A DNA stretch of 38,300 bases, taken from assembly GCF_001434815.1 (NCBI RefSeq), contig NZ_AZDU01000019.1, positions 1 through 38,300 of the forward strand. Direction: 5' to 3'. Shown here one piece after another: positions 16,970 through 25,900 of the stretch. How positions within the stretch are numbered: the first letter of the stretch is position 1; the number at the start of each line of letters is the position of its first letter. The translations under genes were made by a program, and so were the position numbers. The notes under the pieces are model-generated. The model saw only the letters and a list, made by a program, of their open reading frames with translations. It was not told the origin of the DNA and ran no database searches. The DNA comes from Lactobacillus equicursoris DSM 19284 = JCM 14600 = CIP 110162. GTDB lineage: Bacteria; Bacillota; Bacilli; Lactobacillales; Lactobacillaceae.

Positions 16970-17536
16970 TTAGTCGGCATCGTCAGTCGTCGTGTCATCC
17001 GTTTCTTCTGGCAGGTCAGCCGTGTTGTTGGTCGTGTCCGTGGTGGTTGACTTAGAAGTGCTTGGCGTGTAGGTGCTGTAGCTCTTTGACTTGGATGAGC
17101 TAGTGGTGCCAGTAGAATTACTGTTGGTGCTGTAATTGTAGTTATAGTTGTAGCTCTTAGTTGAACTAGACTTCTTGCTGCTGGACTTCTTAGAAGACTG
17201 GCTGTATGAGTGCTCACTTGAAGAAGATGATGAGTCAGAGCTGGAAGATTCAGAACTTGAACTTGAGCTGGATGATGATTCGCTTGAAGCTAACTTGTCT
17301 AAATCAGATTCAGATTTCTTCTTTGACTTCTTCTTAGTAGTCTTTTTCTTGCTTGAGCTTTTCTTGGAAGATTCAGAGCTAGACTTGTCCTTGCTGGAGG
17401 ACTTAGAGTAGACCTTGTAGGTCTTCGAGCCAGCGGCACTTGATTCGGTCTTTTGACCAGTAGTTTGGTGGTGGAAGACAGCGGCACCAACTAAAACGAC
17501 TTCCACAGCTAAAATTGCCCATAAAGATTTGCGCAT
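16970..17536 (-). CDS. Membrane-anchored Ser/Lys/Thr-rich low-complexity protein
   Basis: The 188-residue product starts MRKSLWAILAVEVVLVGAAVF, one membrane helix or uncleaved signal anchor (about 4-21). The remainder is low-complexity: a Ser/Lys block, a nearly pure Ser stretch with scattered Glu/Asp (about 90-115), a YNYNYNYSTNSNST segment, and an acidic Thr/Asp tail. There is no enzyme domain, no sortase motif and no C-terminal helix. The likely arrangement is an N-terminal anchor with a flexible extracellular region in the cell wall. GAGGAG sits about nine bases before the ATG at 17536; the longer frame starting at 17581 lacks such a site. It is divergent from the DUF2207 gene. Function unknown. 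Confidence 0.75.
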   Translation of the reverse strand: MRKSLWAILAVEVVLVGAAVFHHQTTGQKTESSAAGSKTYKVYSKSSSKDKSSSESSKKSSSKKKTTKKKSKKKSESDLDKLASSESSSSSSSSSESSSSDSSSSSSEHSYSQSSKKSSSKKSSSTKSYNYNYNYSTNSNSTGTTSSSKSKSYSTYTPSTSKSTTTDTTNNTADLPEETDDTTTDDAD

Positions 17537-17658
17537 TTCTTGTTTCTCCTCGGTATAAATATCTAATCTTAAGTATATCACGGCCTCTAATGGTTTGTGC
17601 CTTTGAAATACTTTTGTAAAAAGAGATGTCCTTTTAACTTACCCAGACCCGTTTCAGG

Positions 17659-17664
17659 TATAAT
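17659..17664 (+). promoter_or_regulatory. Probable -10 of the DUF2207 gene
   Basis: TATAAT lies 70 bases before the ATG at 17734. TTAACT (17634-17639) is a possible -35 at a long 19-base spacing. Tentative. Confidence 0.45.
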
Positions 17665-17733
17665 TAAAGAAAAAGTGAAAGCGAATTTTTGTCAAAAATA
17701 GCAAGATAAATCTAAGCAAAAGGGGGAAAAATT

Positions 17734-19521
17734 ATGAAAAAGCAGACGAAAGCAAGAATCGGGATTAGCTTCTTGATGGCTATTTTGTTATTGCTGGTCT
17801 TGCCGAAAAAAGTTCTGGCAGACTACGACCTGACTAAGATGAACGTGAAAGCCGTGGTCAACAGCGACGGCAGCCTGTCCATGACCCGGCAGATCGACTA
17901 CGATTTTGACGATGAGGCAAACGGCGTCTACTACACGCAAAATCTGAACTCTGACCAAAAAGTAACGAGCCAAAGCGTTCAAATTAAAGATCTAGCGACT
18001 GGTAAAACAGTGACGCCGAAGCTAAACAATAGCGCAGATTCTGGCAATGTTTACCACTTTACTAAGAGTAGCAACTCTTACAAGTTTAAGGTCTACCACC
18101 ACGTGGACGAAGGCAAGATCCGGGTGATTTACCGCTACAAAATTACAAAAGCAATTACCACTTATGATGATGCCTCTGAGCTTAACTTCAAGATCATTGG
18201 TGATGGCTGGGATCAAGAGATTAGCAAGGTAACGGCCTCGGTTGTCTTTCAAAAGCCGAACCTGTCCTTCTTAAAGGGCTGGGTTCACACCAATACCAGT
18301 GGAAATTTGGAGGTAAACAAAGAAAAAGGGCAGGTTACGGCTACAGTAGCGAAACTGCCAGAAAATACTTTTTTGGAAATGCACATCCTGTTTCCAAATA
18401 GCTTGACTGCCGAAAATACTAAGAAAAAATCCGGCGAAATTATGGCTAAGACGGTGGGGCAGGAAAAGCAGCTGGCTAAAGAAACGGCTGCCAAGCAAAA
18501 ACAGAAAAAGAGGCTAGAAAAAATTGGTCTAGTCGTCTTAAGCCTCTTGCCTCTCCTGGGTCTGCCAATCTTCTTCAAGGCTAAGAACCAGGGGGCAGTC
18601 GTCCGCTCTAAAAAGGAGATTGGCCACAACTACGAAATTCCGCCTTATAGTCCGGCGGTCGCCCAAAGCCTGGTGACCGGGGATGATCCTGACGCCAAGG
18701 CGCTGGCTGGGGAATTAGCCTTGAAAGCGGGGCACAAGGAAATCACCATTGAACCGTTAAACAAGGGCAAGGACTTCCGCTACACCAAGACTGACAAGTA
18801 CCAAGGCAACGTCAAGCTGATCAACCAGCTCTTTAAGGGGGCCGGTGACGGGACTACTTTTACTAGTAAGGGCCTGAAAAACTATGGCAAAAAGGGCAAG
18901 CTGGAAAAGAAGGTCAAGGCTTGGCAAGAGGCCTGCAAGGACCAGATCAAAAAGCAGTTTGTTGATCCAAATTTGCGCAAGAAGAAGGACAGCTTAGAAG
19001 TTGCCGCGGTGCTCTTGTTTGGGGCAGAAATCATCTTAACGATTTTGGGCTTCTTTGCTTATGACTACTATACCATGAGTCTGCTACTCGTCCTCCTTTG
19101 GGAAGTCCTGGCAGCTGTGCCAGTGATCATCCGCATCAAGAACTTTTCCGTTTTAACTGAAAAGGGTAAAGAAGCCATAGAACAGGCCATGGGCTTTAAG
19201 AACATGCTGGACGACATTGGCCAGTTCAAGCTGCGGGACGTGGGTGAACTCACCCTTTGGGAAGAGATCATGCCCTACGCTGTAGCCTTTGGTTTGGCCA
19301 AGAAGGTCTTGAAGCAGATGAAGGTTGAATTTGCCAGCGAAATCGACGCTAGCCCAATCGCTTACTACTACTACGGCAATAGCTATGGCATGTTCGCAAC
19401 CAGCTTTGAGTCGAGCTTTAGCCGGGCCCTGGCTGACGCTAGCGGCGGCAGCGGCTCCTTTTCGGCAACGTCTGTTTCTAGCGGCGGCTTTGGTGGCGGC
19501 TCAGGTGGCGGGGCCTTTTAG
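17734..19521 (+). CDS. DUF2207 family membrane protein
   Basis: The 595-residue product fits the DUF2207 layout. A signal peptide (FLMAILLLLVLPKKVLA, residues about 11-29) is followed by an extracellular beta-rich domain (about 30-235, beginning DYDLTKMNVKAVVNSDGSLSM), a membrane helix (about 265-283), a large cytoplasmic region, two more helices (about 423-465) and a cytoplasmic tail. The tail ends in a Gly/Ser-rich stretch finishing GGFGGGSGGGAF, which is characteristic of the family. The biochemical role of DUF2207 is not known. AGGGGGAA precedes the ATG. The AI-2E family gene follows after 96 bases with no terminator between, so cotranscription is possible. Confidence 0.85.
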   Translation: MKKQTKARIGISFLMAILLLLVLPKKVLADYDLTKMNVKAVVNSDGSLSMTRQIDYDFDDEANGVYYTQNLNSDQKVTSQSVQIKDLATGKTVTPKLNNSADSGNVYHFTKSSNSYKFKVYHHVDEGKIRVIYRYKITKAITTYDDASELNFKIIGDGWDQEISKVTASVVFQKPNLSFLKGWVHTNTSGNLEVNKEKGQVTATVAKLPENTFLEMHILFPNSLTAENTKKKSGEIMAKTVGQEKQLAKETAAKQKQKKRLEKIGLVVLSLLPLLGLPIFFKAKNQGAVVRSKKEIGHNYEIPPYSPAVAQSLVTGDDPDAKALAGELALKAGHKEITIEPLNKGKDFRYTKTDKYQGNVKLINQLFKGAGDGTTFTSKGLKNYGKKGKLEKKVKAWQEACKDQIKKQFVDPNLRKKKDSLEVAAVLLFGAEIILTILGFFAYDYYTMSLLLVLLWEVLAAVPVIIRIKNFSVLTEKGKEAIEQAMGFKNMLDDIGQFKLRDVGELTLWEEIMPYAVAFGLAKKVLKQMKVEFASEIDASPIAYYYYGNSYGMFATSFESSFSRALADASGGSGSFSATSVSSGGFGGGSGGGAF

Positions 19522-19617
19522 CCAATCTAATAAGAAACGCAAGAAAATCCGCGTTAAAATAGAAACAACGTAAGTATTGCCAAGCACTTTTTCTTTACAA
19601 GACAAGGGACGGAAACT

Positions 19618-20685
19618 ATGGAAGTTACTTTATGGCAAAAATTTAAAAACAACCTGCATTTAAGGCGATCTGCGGTCCTATTGGCTATCATCTTGATCCT
19701 TTACCTAGGGCGGTCAATGATGAACACGATTCTCCTCACCTTTATTTTTACCTACTTGATCGTTCACCTGATCAAGTCCGTGCAAAAGCATTTTAGCAAG
19801 ATTCCCAGCAAGCTGATCGTGGCCGTCACTTATCTTGTATTGATCGCCTTGATCTACCTGGCGGCCCGCTACTACGTGCCGGTCTTGGTCAAGCAGATCA
19901 CCAAGATGACCAAGTCGGTCATCGCCTTTTACCAAAGCGACGACGTCGGCTGGCTGATGAGCCAGGTGCATAAGTATGTGTCAGACAAGACCATTTCAGC
20001 TCAGGCTAAAAATAGCCTTGCCGCCATCACCGCGGCCCTCAAGGGCTTTGGCTCTGTAGCCATGTCCTTCTTTATGGCCTTAGTCCTCAGCTTCTTTTAT
20101 ACCATTGAGCTAGACGACATGAACCGCTTTACCCGGTCCTTTTTAAAAAGCGACCTGTGTGGCTGGCTCTTTGAAGACATCTACTACTTTGGCTACAAGT
20201 TTACCAACACCTTTGGGGTGGTTTTGCAGGCGCAATTCCTGATTGCCCTCTGCAATACCGGCTTAACCATGATTTGCTTGGCCATCATGGGGATGCCACA
20301 GGTCTTTGCCTTGGGGCTGATGGTCTTCATCTGCAGTCTGGTACCGGTGGCCGGGGTGATTATTTCGCTCATCCCGCTCTCTATCGTGGCATATTCGGTA
20401 GGCGGGATCACCGATGTGATCTACATCTTGATCATGATCCTGGTCTTGCACACCCTGGAAACTTATATCTTGAACCCCAAGTTCATGTCCAGCAAGACGG
20501 AACTGCCGATTTTTTACACCTTCGTGGTGCTGCTCTTAGGTGAACACTTCTTTGGCACCTGGGGCTTGATCGTCGGCGTGCCGATCTTCACCTTCTTCTT
20601 AGATATTTTGGGCGTCAAGAGCACTGAGAAAAAGCAGCTGCCGATCAAGAAGTTGCAGAAAAAAGTTGTTTTGAAGCGAAAATAA
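19618..20685 (+). CDS. AI-2E family transporter (PerM-like permease)
   Basis: The 355-residue protein has the eight-helix layout of the AI-2E/PerM family. It begins with hydrophobic LLAIILILYLG and TILLTFIFTYLIVHLI, then a soluble stretch (about 75-135), then several helices. The conserved core is FALGLMVFICSLVPVAGVIISLIPL (about 230-255) and the closing segment LLLGEHFFGTWGLIVGVPIFTFF. Despite the family name, most members transport other substrates or ions, and nothing here indicates quorum sensing. The ATG follows AAGGGACGG. The gene ends at a bidirectional terminator at 20717-20752. Confidence 0.88.
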   Translation: MEVTLWQKFKNNLHLRRSAVLLAIILILYLGRSMMNTILLTFIFTYLIVHLIKSVQKHFSKIPSKLIVAVTYLVLIALIYLAARYYVPVLVKQITKMTKSVIAFYQSDDVGWLMSQVHKYVSDKTISAQAKNSLAAITAALKGFGSVAMSFFMALVLSFFYTIELDDMNRFTRSFLKSDLCGWLFEDIYYFGYKFTNTFGVVLQAQFLIALCNTGLTMICLAIMGMPQVFALGLMVFICSLVPVAGVIISLIPLSIVAYSVGGITDVIYILIMILVLHTLETYILNPKFMSSKTELPIFYTFVVLLLGEHFFGTWGLIVGVPIFTFFLDILGVKSTEKKQLPIKKLQKKVVLKRK

Positions 20686-20716
20686 CTTGTCGCTGAATCC
20701 AGTAAAATCATAAACA

Positions 20717-20752
20717 AAAAGGTTTCAAATCTTTGTTGATTTGAAACCTTTT
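20717..20752. terminator. Bidirectional terminator
   Basis: AAAAGGTTTCAAATC (20717-20731) pairs perfectly with GATTTGAAACCTTTT (20738-20752) around TTTGTT. It lies between the convergent AI-2E family gene (+) and lipoprotein gene (-). Confidence 0.9.
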
Positions 20753-20769
20753 CTTTTGGTCAAAAAATA

Positions 20770-21408
20770 TTAGAAGTTAGCATTCTTGGCTACCAGCTTG
20801 CCATTTTGGAAGGTGACGTAGATGCTGGTGCTGGTGTCAGACTTGATGTCGCTGGTGTAAAGCCACAATACCGCATTGGTCTTGCCGTAGTTAGAAACGG
20901 AGTAGCCATTTGGCTTGCCCAGCTTCTGTTCTACTTGAGCCTGGGTCATGTTCTTGGTCAAGGACTTGTAGTCAGCTTGGGTGATCTTCTTGGCCCGATT
21001 GACCTTAAGACCGGTAATCTGCTTGGCGATAGCCACGCCGTTGGCAAATTCAACGGCGATGTTGGAACCATTAGTGCCGCCCTTGATCCCTTCCCAGGTG
21101 TAAATGGTGGCCTTCAGCTTTTTGACCGTGGCCTTGCTCAGGGAATCAGCGTTGCGGCCAAAAAGGGTGATGACTTCGGCTGGGGTAGAGCCGGTCTTTT
21201 CCACGACCTTGATCTTGTTGAAGTTGGCCAGGGTCAGCTTGTTTTCGTCGCTAGACTTCTTAACCAGGTTGGAGCTGGACAAGGAGCTGGCAGCCTTTTT
21301 GATGCTGGACGTGTTGGCTGACTTATTGCTGGACTTGGAGCAGCCAGTTAGCAGCAACAGCCCGCAGGCCAGAAAGGTTAATAAACTTTTTGTTTTGATC
21401 TTTTTCAA
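20770..21408 (-). CDS. Lipoprotein with BLIP/SmpA-like (DUF3862-type) fold
   Basis: The 212-residue product has a lipoprotein signal (LLTFLACGLLLLTGC, lipobox cysteine near residue 23), then a Ser/Asn/Lys linker and two related segments. Each shows the pattern of this fold: FNKIKVVEKTGSTPAEVITLFG (about 64-85) and YKSLTKNMTQAQVEQKLGKPNGY (about 147-169), followed by a strand with aromatic residues (VLWLYTSD). Such tandem BLIP-like repeats are common in secreted lactobacillar lipoproteins, and partners are unknown. Translation starts at TTG (21406-21408), supported by the strong site GGAGGAAG six bases upstream. It lies 42 bases downstream of malY on the same strand and may be cotranscribed. 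Confidence 0.82.
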   Translation of the reverse strand: MKKIKTKSLLTFLACGLLLLTGCSKSSNKSANTSSIKKAASSLSSSNLVKKSSDENKLTLANFNKIKVVEKTGSTPAEVITLFGRNADSLSKATVKKLKATIYTWEGIKGGTNGSNIAVEFANGVAIAKQITGLKVNRAKKITQADYKSLTKNMTQAQVEQKLGKPNGYSVSNYGKTNAVLWLYTSDIKSDTSTSIYVTFQNGKLVAKNANF

Positions 21409-21450
21409 AAATCTTCCTCCATTATTTAATCGAGTTAATTCTTTACCATT

Positions 21451-22662
21451 TTACCGGTTAAAGACATATTTGTCCATGCGGTCAAAGGCCTTCTTGATCT
21501 GGCTGCTTGGAGAGGCCAGGTTTAGCCGGAAAGTGGTTGGCGCTTCAAAGAGCTTGCCGTCTTGCCAGCCGATCCCGTAGTCCCAGCCCAGTTTTAAGAG
21601 CTCTGGTTGGGTCATCTGGTGCTTTTCCAGCCACTCTTGGCAGTCCAGTAAGACCATGTAGGTGCCTTCCGGGCGGGCAGCGGTCACGCCGTCAAACTTG
21701 TCAATGTAGGAGAAGGCCAGGTCGACATTGTCCTGCAAAACTGGCAAAAGCTGGTCCAGCCAATTCTTGCCCTCAGCACTATAAGCCCCGATTAAGGCGT
21801 GCTCAGACAGGACATTCATGGAGTTGTAAACCAGCTTGGCAGAGATAGATTCAACCCGTTCTCTAATGGCCTTGTTGTAGATGACATGGTAGCTGCCAAT
21901 TAGCCCTGCCAGGTTAAAGGTCTTTGATGGGGCGTAAAAGGCCAAAACGTGCTCTTTAGCCCAATCGCTGACGCTTTGAACGGTGGTCAAGTGGTGTCCT
22001 GGCAAGATTAAATCGGACCAGATGCCATCGCTGATTACCCAGCAGTCATTATGCTCATAAACCTCGATGGCCTTCTTGATTTCTTCTTCCGTCCAAACGC
22101 GTCCGCAAGGGTTGTGGGGGTTGCAGAAGATGGCTACATGGATCTGGTTTTCCTTAATCTTTTTATCCATGTCTTCATAGTCCATCCGCCAGACGCCATT
22201 TTCATCCTGCTTTAAAGGACTGTGGACGATTTGGTAGCCATTGTCCTTAAGTACGTGGGTAAAGCCTATGTAGGTTGGAGAATGGACCAGGACCTTGTCG
22301 CCGGCTGAGGCAAAAACTTTCAAAGCTGACAAAACGCCGCCTAAGACACCATTTTCGTAGCCAATGGCTTCTCTTGGCAGGTCGTCCACGCCCTTACGTT
22401 CCTTGTGCCAGTCGATAATGGCTTGGTAGTATTCGTCGCTTGCTTCAAAGTAGCCAAAGGCTGGGTGCTGGGCTCTTTTGATGATGGCGTCCGTGATGGA
22501 GTCGGCAGTTGGGAAGTTCATGTCGGCGATCCACATTGGTACCGTATCAAAGCCTTCTTTGGCTTTGTCTGGGGCAAAGCCGTCGCCAGCCCCGATGGCG
22601 TCAACGGCTAAGGCATCATGACCATGTCTGTCTAATAATTTGGTAAAGTCGTATTTTTTCAT
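21451..22662 (-). CDS. MalY/PatB family PLP-dependent C-S beta-lyase (cystathionine beta-lyase)
   Basis: This 403-residue fold-type I aminotransferase is of the MalY/PatB branch, which cleaves C-S bonds in cystathionine or cysteine conjugates to give a thiol, pyruvate and ammonia. Landmarks are VPMWIADMNFPTA (about 42-54), the substrate region NPHNPCGRVWTEEE, and the PLP lysine in FYAPSKTFNLAGL. The C-terminal FRLNLASPSSQIKKAFDRM contains the carboxylate-binding arginine. The ATG at 22662 is preceded by GAGAGAA; a TTG five codons earlier overlaps that site and is rejected. A -10 TATAAT is at 22717-22722 (minus strand). In lactic acid bacteria such enzymes act in methionine/cysteine metabolism and aroma formation; the exact substrate is not readable. 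Confidence 0.88.
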   Translation of the reverse strand: MKKYDFTKLLDRHGHDALAVDAIGAGDGFAPDKAKEGFDTVPMWIADMNFPTADSITDAIIKRAQHPAFGYFEASDEYYQAIIDWHKERKGVDDLPREAIGYENGVLGGVLSALKVFASAGDKVLVHSPTYIGFTHVLKDNGYQIVHSPLKQDENGVWRMDYEDMDKKIKENQIHVAIFCNPHNPCGRVWTEEEIKKAIEVYEHNDCWVISDGIWSDLILPGHHLTTVQSVSDWAKEHVLAFYAPSKTFNLAGLIGSYHVIYNKAIRERVESISAKLVYNSMNVLSEHALIGAYSAEGKNWLDQLLPVLQDNVDLAFSYIDKFDGVTAARPEGTYMVLLDCQEWLEKHQMTQPELLKLGWDYGIGWQDGKLFEAPTTFRLNLASPSSQIKKAFDRMDKYVFNR

Positions 22663-22949
22663 AACTGTTTCTCTCAATTTCTCGCAAATTCGCTTAATCC
22701 AAAACTTACATAATTGATTATATTCCTATTCTTAAAAAACGGGAAAAAGCAATTTAATCTTCGCAAATAGAAAGGATGACTGATAAGGCTTACAATGCTA
22801 AAATATATAGTAAGTAAGCAATTAGAAATTGCAAAATTTCAGAAAAAGAAAGGCTTCATCAAGCATGTTCTTTGCGCTATATTTAAAGTGAAAAGTGTAA
22901 TTTAATAATGATCTTTTACCAAAAAGAGGGCCTTTGAGGGGGAAGCATC
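22663..22949. promoter_or_regulatory. Divergent promoter region malY / polysaccharide cluster
   Basis: For malY (minus) a TATAAT is at 22717-22722. For the cluster (plus) there is an extended -10, TGCTAAAAT at 22796-22804, with TGACTG (22777-22782) 16 bases before the hexamer TAAAAT, giving a start near 22811 and a leader of about 140 bases. At the start of that leader lies the palindrome GCAATT-AGA-AATTGC (22818-22832). It overlaps a second one, GAAAT-ATTTC (22825-22840), so the two could be an operator or competing hairpins. The first gene has a strong ribosome binding site, GAGGGGGAAG. Confidence 0.5.
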
Positions 22950-25900
22950 ATGAAAAAAGACAAGCGACAAAGAAAGATAAAGACCAAAACCGGTCTGGGC
23001 ATCTTGGCCCTGGTAATTGCGATTGGAGTCATCGCCTTAGGCTACCTGACCTACAGGGCGGTGAAGGTCGTGCAATTGTCCAAGCAAGTCGATGTCCAAG
23101 TTGACGGCAGTCAGAAGTACAAGACGGTATCTAACAAGAAACTTTGGAAACAATATGAAACAAGCGACCCAGCAGACATAATTACCGGTAATCCAGATGC
23201 CAAGAAGCAAGAAACAGCCATCGTTTTTGCCGGCTTGTCTGAGAGCAGCGAAACCAACGAAAAGATCCTGGATTACTTAAAGCAAGCCAAGATCCAGGCC
23301 ACTTTTGCCATTCCAGCTGCTAGTGCCCGGGAAAATGACGGCTTTATCAAAGAGCTAAAAAAGAGTGGGCAAAAGCTTGCAGGCAATGGCTTGACTGGGA
23401 CGGAAACCGCCTCTTTGTCGGCTGCTAGCCTGTTAGGCAAGCTCAACTTAGCCCAAAAGACCCTGGGCCAAGAGAGCCGGCAGCAGGTCAAGCAACTCTA
23501 TCTCCCCATCAGCAACTTGTCTTTTTACAAAATGGCCCAGGCGACTGGCTATGAGCAGGTGATTGAGCCTAAAGACAGCGACGTTTTAGATCGGACCAGC
23601 TTTAAGACAAAGACTGCCGTGTCAACCTACGTCAGCCACCTGACCGGGCAGCGGATCATTTTGGTCAACCTCGCCCAGGTCAAGCAGCCGGTCCACCAGG
23701 AGCCAACGATCGTAGCCGCCAAGCCAGCCTTAGACAAGCAGGCTAGTTTAAATGACCAAAAGAGCACCAAGAACCAGGAATTGGACGTGGACCAGCTGAC
23801 CAAATACCTGCTAGCATCCCTAAAAAAACAGAAAATTCCGGTCGTACCCTTAAATCAATTGGGTAAAAAGTCGCTTGCGGAATACATGCAAGACCTGCTT
23901 CAAAAGCCAGCCTATGCCCCGGTTTACCGCTACTCCTTGACGCGTAAAAAGGAAATCGCACCTGTTTTCCGGGATGTGGCAACGGCCAAGCAATACCAGG
24001 CCATTAAGAAAGCCCTCAAGAAGTATCAAGCAACTGGCAGCTTTTTTGTCGATAGCCAAACCCCGCTCAGCCTGGTCAAGCAGATTAAGCAGGATGGCTT
24101 TGGAGTCGAAATTTCCAGTCAAACTGGTCTTTTGACCAAGATGACTGCCTGGAAGTACCTGTCAGACAATCAGGAGCGATTGACTAAAGAGGGGATTAGT
24201 CCTAAAGCCTACCTGCTCGGGAAAAATGACCAGGTAAAAGCTGCCAGAGCGGCGGCTTATGAAGCTGACCTGATCCCGGTTAAGGCTCAAGCAGGCAATA
24301 GTAAGCTTGAATCAGGTTACTACTACGAATTTAGCGGAGAAAAATGGGATCAAAATAGTAAAAAGAAATTGGATGCTTTTTTACAAAAAGCTAAAAAAGA
24401 AAAATACCAAACTGTCAAAATTTCTTCATTGCTCTCGAGCCAAAAGATCAAGCGCCTGCCTAGTAGGCAAATCCAGACTCTGAGAAAGCAGAATAGCGGT
24501 AAAAAGAGCAGCTACCAGAAAATGGTGCTGACCACTGAACCAGCCCTCAGCCTCCTCTTTACCAACCTGGGCCATGGAGCTGCTGACCTAGATGCCGGAC
24601 GGATCGTCAAAAGTCGGGGCGGGCAAGCCACCTTTGCAGCGACTTATAGTGAGTTAGTCGACCAAAACCAGGAAATAGAGACTTTGCTTGAGGAAGGCCA
24701 TGAACTGGCCCTGGTTTACCAGCCATCGTCGGCTTTTCCAGCGACTTTCAAGGGCACGGTCGACTACCTCCACAACTGCCTGGCCTACGCCAAGTGGCGG
24801 TATGATTACCAGCCTAAGCTAGTCTTTTTAGCCCCGAAAAATGCCAAAAAGGGCGTCTTAGAAGCCATCAAGGCCGAGGGGATGCAGGCTATTGGCGCCA
24901 GCCAGTCCCTGATCAAGGCGAAAACTAATGATTCTTCTGACAAGACTATCAAAAAGAACATGACAGGCATCTCGAAAGTTCGCTTCACCCGGGGCGGGAT
25001 CGAGCGGATCAACCTGGGCTACTACGACCAAGATGAGGGAGCCAGTGATGGCTCAAGTACTGTCATGGGTTCCATGGTTAAGGCGATATTAAAGGCCAAG
25101 CTGGACGCCATTGCCTACCATCCAAATGGCAAGAAAAAGTTGGCCAAGGCTAGTGAATACCAGTTAAAAACCGTTACTAGTCTTTTAAATTCAAAAGACA
25201 AGTACACCTTTAACAGCAAAAAGAGCGACTTGGTCTTGGCTGGAAAAAATGACCTGGCAAAGCTGCATCCTTACTGGAAACAGTTTGCCTACATCCAGCG
25301 CCACTACCTCGGCAGCAACTTTATCACGTCACCGGTCAAGATGCCTGGTTTTGACTACTGGGAAACCAACCGCCTGGACCAGGTAGGCCGGTTGACTAAT
25401 AAGAAAGTGCTCTTCTTAACCTTTGACGACTGGGGGACCGACCAGTCCATCAACAAGCTCCTCTACGTTTTGAAAAAGCACCGCGTCAAGGCCACCTTCT
25501 TTGTCTTAACCCAGAACGTCCAGAATAACCCGAACTTGCTGAGAAGCATTGCTGAAGATGGCCACGAAGTTGCCAGCCACTCGGATTCTCACACGCCCTT
25601 GGCCATCGCCAACAAGTCCTACACCCGCTACCACTCCTTAAGCAAAAAGCAGGTCAAGAGCATGCGCAAAGACCTAGCGCGGTCTTATGCCAAGCTGAAT
25701 AAGTATGTCGGCGACGTGAAAGTGGACGGGAAGAAGGCCCTGTCCTTAGACTTCCGCCCGCCAACTCTGGAAGTGTCCAAAAATGGCCTAGAAACCGTCT
25801 TTAATGTGGGTTTTAAGTATGCCATCTCTGGCGACGTTTCGACCAATGACTATGAAAAAAAGTCATTTGCCAGCTTGTTAAACGCCTTGAAAAATGGGTC

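Noticed and set aside
16970-17020. LPEET near the C-terminus of the Ser-rich protein as a sortase signal
   Set aside because: The motif is not LPxTG, and no hydrophobic helix or basic tail follows it.
19618-20685. Quorum-sensing (AI-2) exporter role for the AI-2E family protein
   Set aside because: The family name is historical; no luxS, lsr or other signalling gene is nearby, so only the family was called.
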